A DNA stretch of 64,000 nucleotides from Mycolicibacterium vinylchloridicum (lineage in GTDB: Bacteria > Actinomycetota > Actinomycetes > Mycobacteriales > Mycobacteriaceae), in assembly GCF_013404075.1 (NCBI RefSeq), contig NZ_JACBJQ010000002.1:124001-188000 (forward strand), written 5' to 3'. Each line of letters opens with the position of its first letter. Within the stretch, counting starts at the first letter, position 1. Both the position numbers and the translations under genes were made by a program. Positions 1 through 8,761 of the stretch are shown in pieces. Below the pieces are notes generated by a model. That model saw only the letters and a program-made list of their open reading frames with translations. It made no database searches and had not been told where the DNA came from.

Positions 1-1093
1 GGGGGGTAGCCACTGAGGCGATCGCGCACTCGGTGGAGCCGTACATGTTGTAGAGCACGTCGCCGAACACGTTCTGCACCCGTTCCGACAGATCGGGGCT
101 CAGCGCCGACCCCGCGACCAGGATCACCTTCAAAGAAGATGTGTCGTACTTCGCGATCACGTCGGCACCGAGTTCGACGATGCGGTGCAGCATCGTCGGG
201 ACCGCGACGAGCATGTCGGCCCGGTGATCAGCGATCAGCGCCAGGGTGCGCTCCGCGTTGAACCGTCGGGTGGTGACGATCTGGTTGCCCAGGGCGGCGC
301 CCACCGTGTACGTGGCCCACCCCGTGCTGTGAAAAATCGGCGACATGACGGCCATGGTTCCCTTGCGCGGGAAGGGGATTCGATCAATGATCTGCGCGGT
401 CGCCAGTGGCTTCACCGAGTCGCGCGGGGCGCCCTTGGGCAGACCGGTGGTCCCACTGGTCAGGATGACCGATCCGCCAGATTTGCTCGGGGGCGGCAGC
501 GGTTCAGACGAGTTCGTCGCCACGATGTCGTCCAGGGTGTGCGCATGGGCGGGTAATTCGGTGCCGTCGTCGACCCAGGTCAGCACGCGGGGAAGCTCGG
601 CGGGTAATGCGTCGAGCAGGCCGAGGAACTCGCTGTCGTGGAGGACGACGGTGACCTTCTCGCGTTCGCAGACCTCGGCGAACTGCGGTTTGGCGAAGCC
701 GGTGTTCATCAGCACCATTCGCGCGCCGAGCTTGCCGCAGGCCGCCATCGCCAAGACCAGACCTCGGTGGTCCCGACACAGCACACCGACCACTGCGCCT
801 TGGCTGACACCTAACTTCCGCAGCCCGTGTGCCAGCGCCCACGACTGGTCGTCGACCTGCTCGTAGGTCAGCGAACCGCGCTCGTCAACGATCGCGGGCA
901 GGCTCGCGTACCGGCGACGACCCAGGATCGCCATCGTGGCCTGAGGGCCGTAGATCCGTGAATACTTGGCGACCTCGACCAAGGATTTCAGGTCGGTCAG
1001 ATCGAGGAAGCCGGTGTCGATCAGCCGCTTGATCGCGCGGCCGGCTTCGCCGACTCGTTGCAGCTTCTGCCTCACCTGGGTTGTCGCACTCAT
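1..1093 (-). CDS. Acyl-CoA synthetase (AMP-binding), C-terminus cut by window edge
   Basis: The gene reads leftwards from an ATG at 1093 (MSATTQVRQKLQRV) and runs off the window after about 364 residues with no stop. The ANL-superfamily adenylation motif TSGTTGLPKG is at about residues 212-221, and the downstream MYGSTE motif lies close to the window edge. Family members (FadD type) activate fatty or aromatic acids to CoA thioesters through an acyl-adenylate. The C-terminal lid domain is missing only because of the window. The substrate cannot be told from this fragment. Family assignment is firm, the specific function open. Confidence 0.9.
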   Translation of the reverse strand, partial: MSATTQVRQKLQRVGEAGRAIKRLIDTGFLDLTDLKSLVEVAKYSRIYGPQATMAILGRRRYASLPAIVDERGSLTYEQVDDQSWALAHGLRKLGVSQGAVVGVLCRDHRGLVLAMAACGKLGARMVLMNTGFAKPQFAEVCEREKVTVVLHDSEFLGLLDALPAELPRVLTWVDDGTELPAHAHTLDDIVATNSSEPLPPPSKSGGSVILTSGTTGLPKGAPRDSVKPLATAQIIDRIPFPRKGTMAVMSPIFHSTGWATYTVGAALGNQIVTTRRFNAERTLALIADHRADMLVAVPTMLHRIVELGADVIAKYDTSSLKVILVAGSALSPDLSERVQNVFGDVLYNMYGSTECAIASVATP

Positions 1094-1132
1094 CGGTCTC
1101 CTCGACGCAGAGGTTGTGTTGACGGCCGGCCG

Positions 1133-1765
1133 TCAGCCTGGAAGGAACTCGGCCAGAAGCAGGTCGGTGCCCAACGCGTCACCATCACCCACCAAAGACA
1201 TCGACGAAACTCGCGCAGACGGGTCAAGGAGATGCGGAATGCGCAGGACGCCCGCGGTGGTGTGCACCGTCGAGATGGGTCCGGACCGCTCGACGGACAG
1301 CACATCTGAACGCGTTGGTATCGGCCCAGATCCCGTTCCCTGCGCGTGAACTGAGGTCGAAGCGGTCTGTCTTTCGTCGCCGGTATCGAATTCCAGCGTG
1401 GCAGAGGATGTGCCGCCGACGATCGAGTTGACGAACGCCGCGGCCAGTACCGGATCCCCCACTCCGTCATAGATCCACCGCCGGCCCAGCGCGGAGTGTT
1501 CCATTGTGGTGATCAGCCAGCCCTCGGCACCCGCCAGCGGCGCTTCACGATAGGTCAGCGGCAGGTGGATGTAGCGCCCCGCGTATGGGACGAGCAGCGC
1601 CTCGATGCCGACTTTTCCAGCGGGATCGTCAAATCTGTACGAGAGCGGCGGGGCCGCCGAGTCTGTCTCGGGTTCGCCATCGAACCAGTCGGCTCCCGCG
1701 AGCCACTGACGGACGATCTCCGGCTTTGTCGGGCGAAGTGTTGCGCCGCGGTGCACGAATGCCAC
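1133..1765 (-). CDS. Maltokinase N-terminal cap-like domain protein
   Basis: 210 residues from a GTG at 1765 (MAFVHRGATLRPTKPEIV). The sequence looks like the stand-alone cap domain found at the N-terminus of mycobacterial maltokinase and in CG0192-like proteins, with the stretch LPLTYREAPLAG and a following beta-rich domain. No kinase catalytic domain is present, so it is probably not an enzyme itself. It lies 39 bp upstream of the acyl-CoA ligase on the same strand and may be cotranscribed with it. The family call rests on recalled similarity; its role is unknown. Confidence 0.7.
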   Translation of the reverse strand: MAFVHRGATLRPTKPEIVRQWLAGADWFDGEPETDSAAPPLSYRFDDPAGKVGIEALLVPYAGRYIHLPLTYREAPLAGAEGWLITTMEHSALGRRWIYDGVGDPVLAAAFVNSIVGGTSSATLEFDTGDERQTASTSVHAQGTGSGPIPTRSDVLSVERSGPISTVHTTAGVLRIPHLLDPSARVSSMSLVGDGDALGTDLLLAEFLPG

Positions 1766-1899
1766 CGAACCAACCTACCGCCTGGATCACGACGCGAAGC
1801 CGTCGATCAGCCAGGCGGAGACAACCGCAATACGCAGGATTCCATGCCCTGCGCTGTGCGTTCTGGACTGCGCACCGTCGGCGCGACACAATTCCATAG

Positions 1900-2067
1900 A
1901 TGAAGAAGCGGCCCCTGACCCCCGGCGATTGGATCGTGCTGGGTGTCGTCGCGGCGATCTTCGTGGCAGTCGTCGCAGTGTTTCTGGTACTCGCCTCGGA
2001 CAGGACGAACCCGGCGTATCACAAGTGCGGGCCCGACCCTTGTCCGTTCACCTACGGGGGCCCGTGA
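1900..2067 (+). CDS. Small single-pass membrane protein, hypothetical
   Basis: A 55-residue gene from ATG 1900 to TGA 2067. It begins with basic MKKRPLTPGDW, followed by one hydrophobic helix at about residues 12-32 (IVLGVVAAIFVAVVAVFLVL), and ends in a short tail with two cysteines (YHKCGPDPCPF). It is divergent from the gene ending at 1133 and converges on the metallo-beta-lactamase-fold gene 7 bp away. The hydrophobic profile and high GC3 support a real gene. No function is recognised. Confidence 0.6.
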   Translation: MKKRPLTPGDWIVLGVVAAIFVAVVAVFLVLASDRTNPAYHKCGPDPCPFTYGGP

Positions 2068-2074
2068 CGGCCGC

Positions 2075-3352
2075 TCAGAGAGCTGCCAGTAGATCAATCC
2101 GGTGCCGCGGCGCGTCACCCTGCAACGGGACGACCCGCTTAGCCATGTCGGGGTGCTTTTCGAAGAACGAGACGAGGCCCTGTTTGGCCGCTGACCAGTT
2201 GGGTCCGGGATTGCGGCCGGCGCTCTTCGCCCGCTTCTGCTTGGTCTCCCAGTCCTTCTTGCGGCCGGCGTCTATCTCCTCGATCTCGTAGGTGAGATAG
2301 ATCTTGTAGTCGGCGCCCGGTCGAGCCTGACGCAACATGTCGAGGGTCTCCCGCTCGGGATTGCCGTGTTCGCCGTTTCCGGAGAACACGTAGTGGTCGG
2401 CGGTGATGCGCTCGAAAAACTCTTGGGTGACGTTGTTTTCGCTGCCGTGGTGCTGTCCTTTGAGCACATCGACGTGCAGCGTGTCGCCCATTCCGACGAG
2501 CTTCATACCTTCGAGGATCTTGTCACCGCGGGCGTCGCCGGTGAACAGGATCTTCTTGCCCCCAAACTCGGCGAGCACCACGATGCTGGACAGATTCGGC
2601 ACCGATTCGTCGACATATGCGGCCAGTGCCGCCGACGGCGGCTTCGGCTTCTTCTTCTGCTCTTCCAGCCACTTTCGATACTCAGCCTGCAGCGCCTCGA
2701 CGTCTTCGATCATCGGGCCGATGACGCTCAGGGTCAGTCCACCGTCGAGTTCGATCGCCTTGCCGTCAGACTTCGCGACGATCAGGCCGCCCTTGCCGTC
2801 GACGTTGTGCTTGATCTTGAGCACCTTCGCATTGTCGGCCAGGTTGATGCCCTGTTCGATACCCGCGAGCACCATCAGTGCGTCGGTGAAGGTCGCGGCA
2901 CTCACCTTGGCGTCCTCCGGAACGACGTCGACGGGGATGTCGCCGCTGATTGCCGCCGTGCCGAAACCGCTGCGCGTCAGTCGCTTCAGCTCGGCCGCAT
3001 CGTTGCCGATGATCTTGTCAAATGCGTTGTGAAATAACTGGACTGGCTTGACGAAGTGGTTGGGGTTGAGCACTTTGAGTTCTTCGGTGAATTTCACCAG
3101 CCCGTTGGCGTGGTCATCGTCAACGTGACTGAGCATGACCCAATCGAGCACCATCGGCTCGTCGTCGCGGATACCCCGCTCGCCGCGCAGGGCCTCGAGC
3201 CGGGGGCCCAGGTGCTGGGTGTAGACGCCGCCGGGGCCGCCGTCGATCAACGCCAGCTTCTGCTTACCGTTGGCCTTGGGTCCATATCTCAGAAGCAGGC
3301 AGTCGCCCTTCTTGGCGGGCAGGACCTCAAGGCTGAAAACGTGGTTGGCCAT
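2075..3352 (-). CDS. ComEC/Rec2-type MBL-fold metallo-hydrolase
   Basis: 425 residues from ATG 3352, preceded by GAGGG. The metallo-beta-lactamase fold is shown by the LIDGGPGG strand (about residues 35-42) and the metal motif LSHVDDDHANG, an HxDxDH at 76-81 as in the ComEC C-terminal domain rather than HxHxDH of classical lactamases. A second metal-ligand segment, GQHHGSENN, occurs late. There is no signal peptide and no membrane segment, so it should be cytoplasmic; the ComEC-like motif hints at phosphodiester substrates. It is the third gene of the patatin-subtilase-MBL operon, 12 bp after the subtilase stop. The fold is certain, the substrate unknown. Confidence 0.85.
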   Translation of the reverse strand: MANHVFSLEVLPAKKGDCLLLRYGPKANGKQKLALIDGGPGGVYTQHLGPRLEALRGERGIRDDEPMVLDWVMLSHVDDDHANGLVKFTEELKVLNPNHFVKPVQLFHNAFDKIIGNDAAELKRLTRSGFGTAAISGDIPVDVVPEDAKVSAATFTDALMVLAGIEQGINLADNAKVLKIKHNVDGKGGLIVAKSDGKAIELDGGLTLSVIGPMIEDVEALQAEYRKWLEEQKKKPKPPSAALAAYVDESVPNLSSIVVLAEFGGKKILFTGDARGDKILEGMKLVGMGDTLHVDVLKGQHHGSENNVTQEFFERITADHYVFSGNGEHGNPERETLDMLRQARPGADYKIYLTYEIEEIDAGRKKDWETKQKRAKSAGRNPGPNWSAAKQGLVSFFEKHPDMAKRVVPLQGDAPRHRIDLLAAL

Positions 3353-3364
3353 GTGAATTCACCC

Positions 3365-5275
3365 TCATTGGCTTTGTAGTGCACGAAGCACATCGAGCAG
3401 TCCGTGACCTTGGAAGTTGCGCTCGCGTCCGAGATCCGTTGCCGTCTCGCACAGAATCTTCTTGATCTTGTCCGGTTTCCCGATGAGCTCTGGATAGCGC
3501 GCCATGAGCAGCGCGGCCGCGCCGCTGACGTGGGGTGCGGCCATGCTTGTGCCGTCCAGATAATCCCAATAGCCACCCAGCACCGGGGCGTAGATGCGCT
3601 CGCCGGGTGCGACGAGATCCGGTTTGAGCCGCCCGTCGCCGGTGGGTCCGCGGCTGGAGAAGTAGCTGACTCCATAGGTGAACGGCGCATAGTGATGGGT
3701 GGATCCGACGGTGATCACGCGATCCGCGTTGCCCGGATCGGTGATGCTGAACGCCATGTAGTTCATCAAGCGCTGATCTGCAAGGACGATGTTCTGATAA
3801 CCCAGATTTCCGGCGGCCGCGACGACCACCACGCCGCTATCGACGAGCCGTTCGGCTTCCATGCACACCGGCGTCGCCCCGCATGCGTAGTTGCGGACGT
3901 CCTGCTCGATCGACAGGCTCATGTTGACGCCGTGGATCTGCATGTCACCCGCGGCCTCATTGGTGAGCCGGATGAACTGGAGTGCCGCGATGACCGCGAA
4001 TTCGGTGTCCTCCTTGTCGGATCCGATGATGCGGAAGTCGTACAGGCCGATGCCCGGGCACATACCGGTGACGTTGGGTTCGACCGTGTCGTCGACGGCG
4101 CCGATGATGCCGGCAACGTGCGTCCCGTGCTCACTGGTGGGCTCCGGTGGCTCGTCCCCGAGATCCAGGAACCTCTTGATCAGGTCACGGCGAGACGGCT
4201 CGCCCTTCTCGGCCGCCTTGGCGATCTGTTTGAGCATGTTGTCGGCGCCGGCAGGCAGCGTATTTCCCCGGGCGAGCTTGATGGCCGCCAGATTGTCTTT
4301 CCGCACCGCGTCATCGACGTTGCCGAGGTCGACGATCTCACGGTAGTAGGTGAAGTCGTAGGTCCTGAGAATCTTCTTCTTGTCGAACGCCGCGTGGTCG
4401 GTATCGATACCCGCGTCGATGACGGCCCAACTGATGGCACCACAGTCGATGTCGAATACCCGCCGCGCCGCGTCGGCCTTGACCGCCGGGACCGACTTGG
4501 CGATCGCCGTGGACGCCGGTCGGTTCAGTGCGATCTGCCAAACCTTCGGTTCGTTCGCGGGTTCCATGAACCGGAGCAAGTCGAGCACGAGGTCTTCCAG
4601 TTCGGCTTCGCTGGTGTCTGCAAGCTCTGCCTTGGTGCTCCTGGCCTGGACTCTGGCCCAGGTCGCTTGCGCGTGCATCAGCGCCATCGACGTGCGCTGG
4701 GTCGCTCGTGGCGGCTGCTGCACCATCAGGACCAGAACACACAGGGCGACAAAGCGTTCGAACGCAGTCCGGCGATTACGCGCGAGGCCCGATCGCGAAT
4801 TCAGGGCCCACGCCTTGACCAGCGCGCGAACATCATCGACGGTCTTCTCGATTTTCTTTCGTCCCCGATCACCCTCCGTCTTGTCCGGTTCCAGGTACTC
4901 GTCACGCTCGCTGAGCGTGCGAGGTTCCAGCCACCACTTGGTCATCGGCATGAGGATGCGAATCACTTCATCGAAGTACAGCCGGGCGGCCACATAGTTC
5001 TGTACCGCCGCCACCCTCGGGTCGTTGCGGCCCGCCGCCTGGCGGGTGCCGCGCAGCTGACGGAATATCTCCGCGGCAAGGTCATTGGCCGTCGTGTCTT
5101 TGTGCGAGGTGATGAGCAGGTCGATCGGTTCATTGGGGTGTTGGGCATAGGCGATCCACACGTCACCCAAGATCGGCGAATCCTGCATGTGGCGCCGGCT
5201 ATCGCCGCTGCCCAACAAGATGTACTCGACCAACGCCTGCGGAATCTCTTCGGCTTGCAACGTGTCCCCGGGCAC
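3365..5275 (-). CDS. S8 family (subtilisin-like) serine peptidase with large N-terminal extension
   Basis: 636 residues from GTG 5275. The catalytic triad is intact: Asp287 (VIDAGID), His383 (SEHGTHVAG) and Ser577 (DGTSMAAPH), with oxyanion Asn490 (AAAGN). Residues 1-280 are not a normal subtilase propeptide: they are largely helical, lack a signal peptide, and match no domain I can name. A further insertion of about 90 residues sits between the Asp and His motifs. No sorting signal is seen, so a cytoplasmic protease is likely, unlike the secreted mycosins. The start lies 1 nt past the patatin stop, indicating translational coupling. Confidence 0.9.
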   Translation of the reverse strand: MPGDTLQAEEIPQALVEYILLGSGDSRRHMQDSPILGDVWIAYAQHPNEPIDLLITSHKDTTANDLAAEIFRQLRGTRQAAGRNDPRVAAVQNYVAARLYFDEVIRILMPMTKWWLEPRTLSERDEYLEPDKTEGDRGRKKIEKTVDDVRALVKAWALNSRSGLARNRRTAFERFVALCVLVLMVQQPPRATQRTSMALMHAQATWARVQARSTKAELADTSEAELEDLVLDLLRFMEPANEPKVWQIALNRPASTAIAKSVPAVKADAARRVFDIDCGAISWAVIDAGIDTDHAAFDKKKILRTYDFTYYREIVDLGNVDDAVRKDNLAAIKLARGNTLPAGADNMLKQIAKAAEKGEPSRRDLIKRFLDLGDEPPEPTSEHGTHVAGIIGAVDDTVEPNVTGMCPGIGLYDFRIIGSDKEDTEFAVIAALQFIRLTNEAAGDMQIHGVNMSLSIEQDVRNYACGATPVCMEAERLVDSGVVVVAAAGNLGYQNIVLADQRLMNYMAFSITDPGNADRVITVGSTHHYAPFTYGVSYFSSRGPTGDGRLKPDLVAPGERIYAPVLGGYWDYLDGTSMAAPHVSGAAALLMARYPELIGKPDKIKKILCETATDLGRERNFQGHGLLDVLRALQSQ

Positions 5276-5276
5276 G

Positions 5277-6443
5277 TCACACCCCCTCGTTGGGATAGGG
5301 AACCTTGGTTTCCGTCGGATCGGTCAGTTCGCTGGGCATGTGTGTCCGAAGGCCCGCATCACAGATGAGGTAGCCCCAGTTGATCATTCGCTCTTGAACC
5401 GCATCGGACATCGGGGCAAGACGAGTCTTGACCTCGGCAAGTTTGTCGGTCCGTTCGGGGTCTGCAGGAAGCACGGCACCGGAGAACTTGGCGACCCGGC
5501 TGCGGATGCCGATGTACATGCCTTGTCGCAGACCGGATTTGAAGGATTCGACGACCTGGCGTTTGCGCAGCGCGCGCACCTGGTTGTCGATGAGATTGAG
5601 CACGCGTGCGGTCTGGCGCAGAGGGTCGGACGGCGGATCCTCGTCGTCGGCGAGTTGGCCGCCGGCGTCGCTCACGATGATCGTCGTATACCTCTTCCAC
5701 GCGGTCTCCAGACCGAGGTTGTCGTAGACGCCGCCGTCGGTCACCTTGATCTCGTCGCGGAAACCCGGCTTGGTGAGTTCGTTGTCGTCCTGGTCGTTCC
5801 AGACCTGGCCCTTGAGGTTCAGCGTGCACGGCGAGAGGACCGGCGGAAATGCCGACGATGCTGCTACCGCGACCGCCAGCTGCAGGTCGGGGTTCATGAT
5901 CCGGCCGACGCGGTAGTCGCCGAGATAGGGCTTGCTGAATCGCAGCAGGACACCGGATTCCAGGTTGGTCGAGTTGAAGATGAACCGCGGTTTGTCCGGC
6001 AGTTGCTGCAGACTGGTGTTTCCGAACAGGTGCTTGCGGTAGGCGGCGGCGACGCGGTCGGAGACGGAATCACCAAAGTGCAGGATTCCCTCCAGAACCG
6101 CCTTGACGTCGATGCCTGTCTTGCTCATCCGGCGGACGGGGGCGACGACGAGTTCGTCAAAGTTGCTGGCGACGTTGCCTTCCCACGCCAGCTTGTCCCA
6201 GTTCTTCGCGAGCACGCCCGCGGTGATCGACCCGCCGGAGACCGAGGAGATCCGGTCCAGCTTGGGCAGCATGCCGACCTCGTTGAGCCGCCAGAGCACC
6301 CCGACGTGGAAGACCATCGCCCGGTAACCGCCGCCCGAGAGGCACAGCGCGATGCCCTGCTCCGGGGTGCGGCCGTCGTCCTCGGGCGTCTCACGGACGG
6401 GACAGATCAAGTCGTTCGGCGTGGCGCTCGTCATGCTCATCAT
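5277..6443 (-). CDS. Patatin-like phospholipase
   Basis: 388 residues from ATG 6443 (MMSMTSATPN); a TTG at 6449 is possible but less likely. Patatin features are an oxyanion loop SGGGYRAM (about 36-43), a nucleophile elbow SVSGGS with Ser69, and a catalytic Asp236 in TDGGVYDN. The family hydrolyses acyl chains from membrane phospholipids using a Ser-Asp dyad. There is no signal peptide. It is the first gene of a three-gene operon; 275 bp separate it from the divergent topoisomerase gene, and that gap holds a GAGTACTC palindrome at 6517-6524. In defence contexts such as CBASS, patatins act as membrane-damaging effectors; a role here is inference. Confidence 0.88.
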   Translation of the reverse strand: MMSMTSATPNDLICPVRETPEDDGRTPEQGIALCLSGGGYRAMVFHVGVLWRLNEVGMLPKLDRISSVSGGSITAGVLAKNWDKLAWEGNVASNFDELVVAPVRRMSKTGIDVKAVLEGILHFGDSVSDRVAAAYRKHLFGNTSLQQLPDKPRFIFNSTNLESGVLLRFSKPYLGDYRVGRIMNPDLQLAVAVAASSAFPPVLSPCTLNLKGQVWNDQDDNELTKPGFRDEIKVTDGGVYDNLGLETAWKRYTTIIVSDAGGQLADDEDPPSDPLRQTARVLNLIDNQVRALRKRQVVESFKSGLRQGMYIGIRSRVAKFSGAVLPADPERTDKLAEVKTRLAPMSDAVQERMINWGYLICDAGLRTHMPSELTDPTETKVPYPNEGV

Positions 6444-6718
6444 CCCCAACCAGCGTCCGTTCGTGACGGAGCTGATTCGAGGCTAATTCGGACGGTGCGT
6501 GGAATAGCACGTAGTTGAGTACTCCAAATGCGCGCAGCGGCGCTGGTGGGGTACTCGATACGACACGGGTAGCCATTGGCGGGAAACAGCATTCGCATCC
6601 CGCCTTGCCGCGCGACACGGCGTTCAGGGACAACGGGCTCCCACCTGCGGCTACACCAGAAAGTCGGACCGACGGACTACCATTCCACCGGCGCCCAATC
6701 CGATGGAAAGGACGAGAC

Positions 6719-8752
6719 GTGAGTTACACGGCCGCTGACATCACCGAACTCGACGATGTCCAGCACACCCGCCTGCGGCCAGCGGTGAACCTCGGCCTGG
6801 ACATCCTGAACACCGCCCTGCGCGAGCTGATCGACAACGCCGTGGAAGAGGTGGCCGATCCCAGCCACGGCGGGTCATGCGTCACCATCACGCTGCACTC
6901 CGACGGCTCGGTCAGCGTTGCCGACGACGGTCGTGGCCTGCCAGTCGACACCGATGCGGCGACCGGGAAGAACGGCATCGTCAAGACGCTGGGTACCGCG
7001 CGGGCCGGCGGCAAGTTCTCCGCACACACCGACGCCGCCAGCACCGGGGCCGGACTGAACGGAATCGGGGCTGCGGCCGCGGTCTTCATCTCCGCCCGTA
7101 CCGACGTCTCGGTGCACCGGGACGGGAAGACCTATCTGCAGAGCTTCGGCGGCGGCTATCCCGGCGTGTTCGAGGGCAAGGACTTCGACCCCAACGCACC
7201 CTTCACCCGCAACGACGCGCAGAAGCTGCGCGGCACCGGGAACCGCAAGCCCGACGCGCACGGCACAGAAGTGCGCATCCTGTTCGACCCGGCCGTCGTG
7301 CCGGACTCCACTGTGGACATCGGCGAGGTGCTGCTTCGAGCCCATGCGGCGGCGCGGATGTCTCCCGGTGTGCACCTGATCGTCGTCGACGACGGCTGGC
7401 CCGGCGACGAGATTCCGCCGGCGTTGCTCACCCCGTTCACGGGTCCCTGGGGCACCGAGGCACTGCTGGAGCTCATGTGCACCGCGGCCGACACGCCGGT
7501 GCCCGTCGCGCGGGCTGTCGTGGAGGGTCGCGGCGAGTACACCACCGGCCGCGGCCCCACCCCGTTCCGGTGGTCGCTGACGGCGGGGCCGGCCGAGCCC
7601 GCGACGGTGGCCGCGTTCTGCAACACCGTGCGCACCCCGGGCGGAGGGTCTCATCTGACCGCAGCGGTCAAGGGATTGTCCGACGCGCTCGCCGACCGCG
7701 CCTCCCGCATCCGCGACCTGGGCCTGGCCAAAGGCGAAGAAGGGCCCGAGCCACAGGATTTCGCGGCAGTCACCGCACTGGCGGTCGACACCCGCGCCCC
7801 CGATGTGTCGTGGGACTCCCAGGCCAAAACGGCGGTGTCGTCACGGTCGCTGAACATGGCGATGGCGCCGGACGTGGCACGCAGCGTCACCGTCTGGGCG
7901 GCCAACCCGGCCAACGGCGATGCCGTGTCGCTGTGGACGAAGCTGGCACTCGAGTTCGCCAGGGCGCGGCGCAGCGCCGAAGGCGCCAAAGCGCGGTCGC
8001 GGGCGGCATCCAAGGCCAAGGGGCTCGGCACGAATCTGTCGCTACCCCCCAAACTGCTGCCCAGCAGGGAAACCGGGCGTGGCTCCGGAGCAGAGCTGTT
8101 CCTGTGCGAGGGCGACTCGGCGCTCGGCACCATCAAAGCGGCGCGCGACGCCACATTCCAGGCCGCTTTCCCGCTGAAAGGCAAGCCGCCCAATGTCTAT
8201 GGCTTCGCCCTGAGCAAGGCGCGGGCCAAGGACGAATTCGATTCCATCGAACGCATCCTGGGATGCGGTGTGCGCGATCACTGCGATCCCGAGTTGTGCC
8301 GTTACGACCGGATCTTGTTCGCCTCCGACGCCGACCCCGACGGCGGCAACATCAACTCGAGCCTGATCTCGATGTTCCTGGACTTCTACCGCCCGCTGGT
8401 CGAAGCGGGGATGGTCTATGTGACGCTGCCGCCGCTGTTCGTGGTGAAGAACGGTGACGAGCGGATCTACTGTCAGGACGAGTCCGAGCGCGACGCCGCC
8501 GTCGCGCAGCTGAAGGCGACTTCCAAGAAGCGGGTCGAGGTGCAGCGCAACAAGGGTCTCGGTGAGATGGATGCCGACGACTTCTGGAACACCGTGCTGG
8601 ATCCTCAGCGCCGCACCGTGATTCGGGTCCATCTCGACGACGACGAGAAGAAGCTGCACCACACGTTGTTCGGCGGACCGCCCGAGGGCCGTCGCACGTG
8701 GATGGCCGATGTGGCCTCCCGTGTTGACACCTCTGCGCTGGACCTCGACTAG
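6719..8752 (+). CDS. Type IIA topoisomerase subunit B (GyrB/ParE-like, TopoN-like)
   Basis: 677 residues from GTG 6719, chosen for the AAAGGAC ribosome site 7-8 nt upstream; longer in-frame starts lack one. The GHKL ATPase is shown by RELIDNAVEE and DDGRGLP; the Toprim metal site by LCEGDSALG and DADPDGGN (gyrase normally has DADVDG). It is shorter and divergent from gyrase B, matching the extra topoisomerase described in M. smegmatis as TopoN. It pairs with the next gene to form an ATP-driven strand-passing enzyme that changes supercoiling. True gyrBA lies near dnaA in mycobacteria, outside this window. Confidence 0.88.
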   Translation: MSYTAADITELDDVQHTRLRPAVNLGLDILNTALRELIDNAVEEVADPSHGGSCVTITLHSDGSVSVADDGRGLPVDTDAATGKNGIVKTLGTARAGGKFSAHTDAASTGAGLNGIGAAAAVFISARTDVSVHRDGKTYLQSFGGGYPGVFEGKDFDPNAPFTRNDAQKLRGTGNRKPDAHGTEVRILFDPAVVPDSTVDIGEVLLRAHAAARMSPGVHLIVVDDGWPGDEIPPALLTPFTGPWGTEALLELMCTAADTPVPVARAVVEGRGEYTTGRGPTPFRWSLTAGPAEPATVAAFCNTVRTPGGGSHLTAAVKGLSDALADRASRIRDLGLAKGEEGPEPQDFAAVTALAVDTRAPDVSWDSQAKTAVSSRSLNMAMAPDVARSVTVWAANPANGDAVSLWTKLALEFARARRSAEGAKARSRAASKAKGLGTNLSLPPKLLPSRETGRGSGAELFLCEGDSALGTIKAARDATFQAAFPLKGKPPNVYGFALSKARAKDEFDSIERILGCGVRDHCDPELCRYDRILFASDADPDGGNINSSLISMFLDFYRPLVEAGMVYVTLPPLFVVKNGDERIYCQDESERDAAVAQLKATSKKRVEVQRNKGLGEMDADDFWNTVLDPQRRTVIRVHLDDDEKKLHHTLFGGPPEGRRTWMADVASRVDTSALDLD

Positions 8753-8761
8753 GAGTATCAC

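Noticed and set aside
3404..5368. A 654-codon plus-strand open frame
   Set aside because: Antisense to the subtilase, whose catalytic motifs are intact; its own translation has no recognisable domain.
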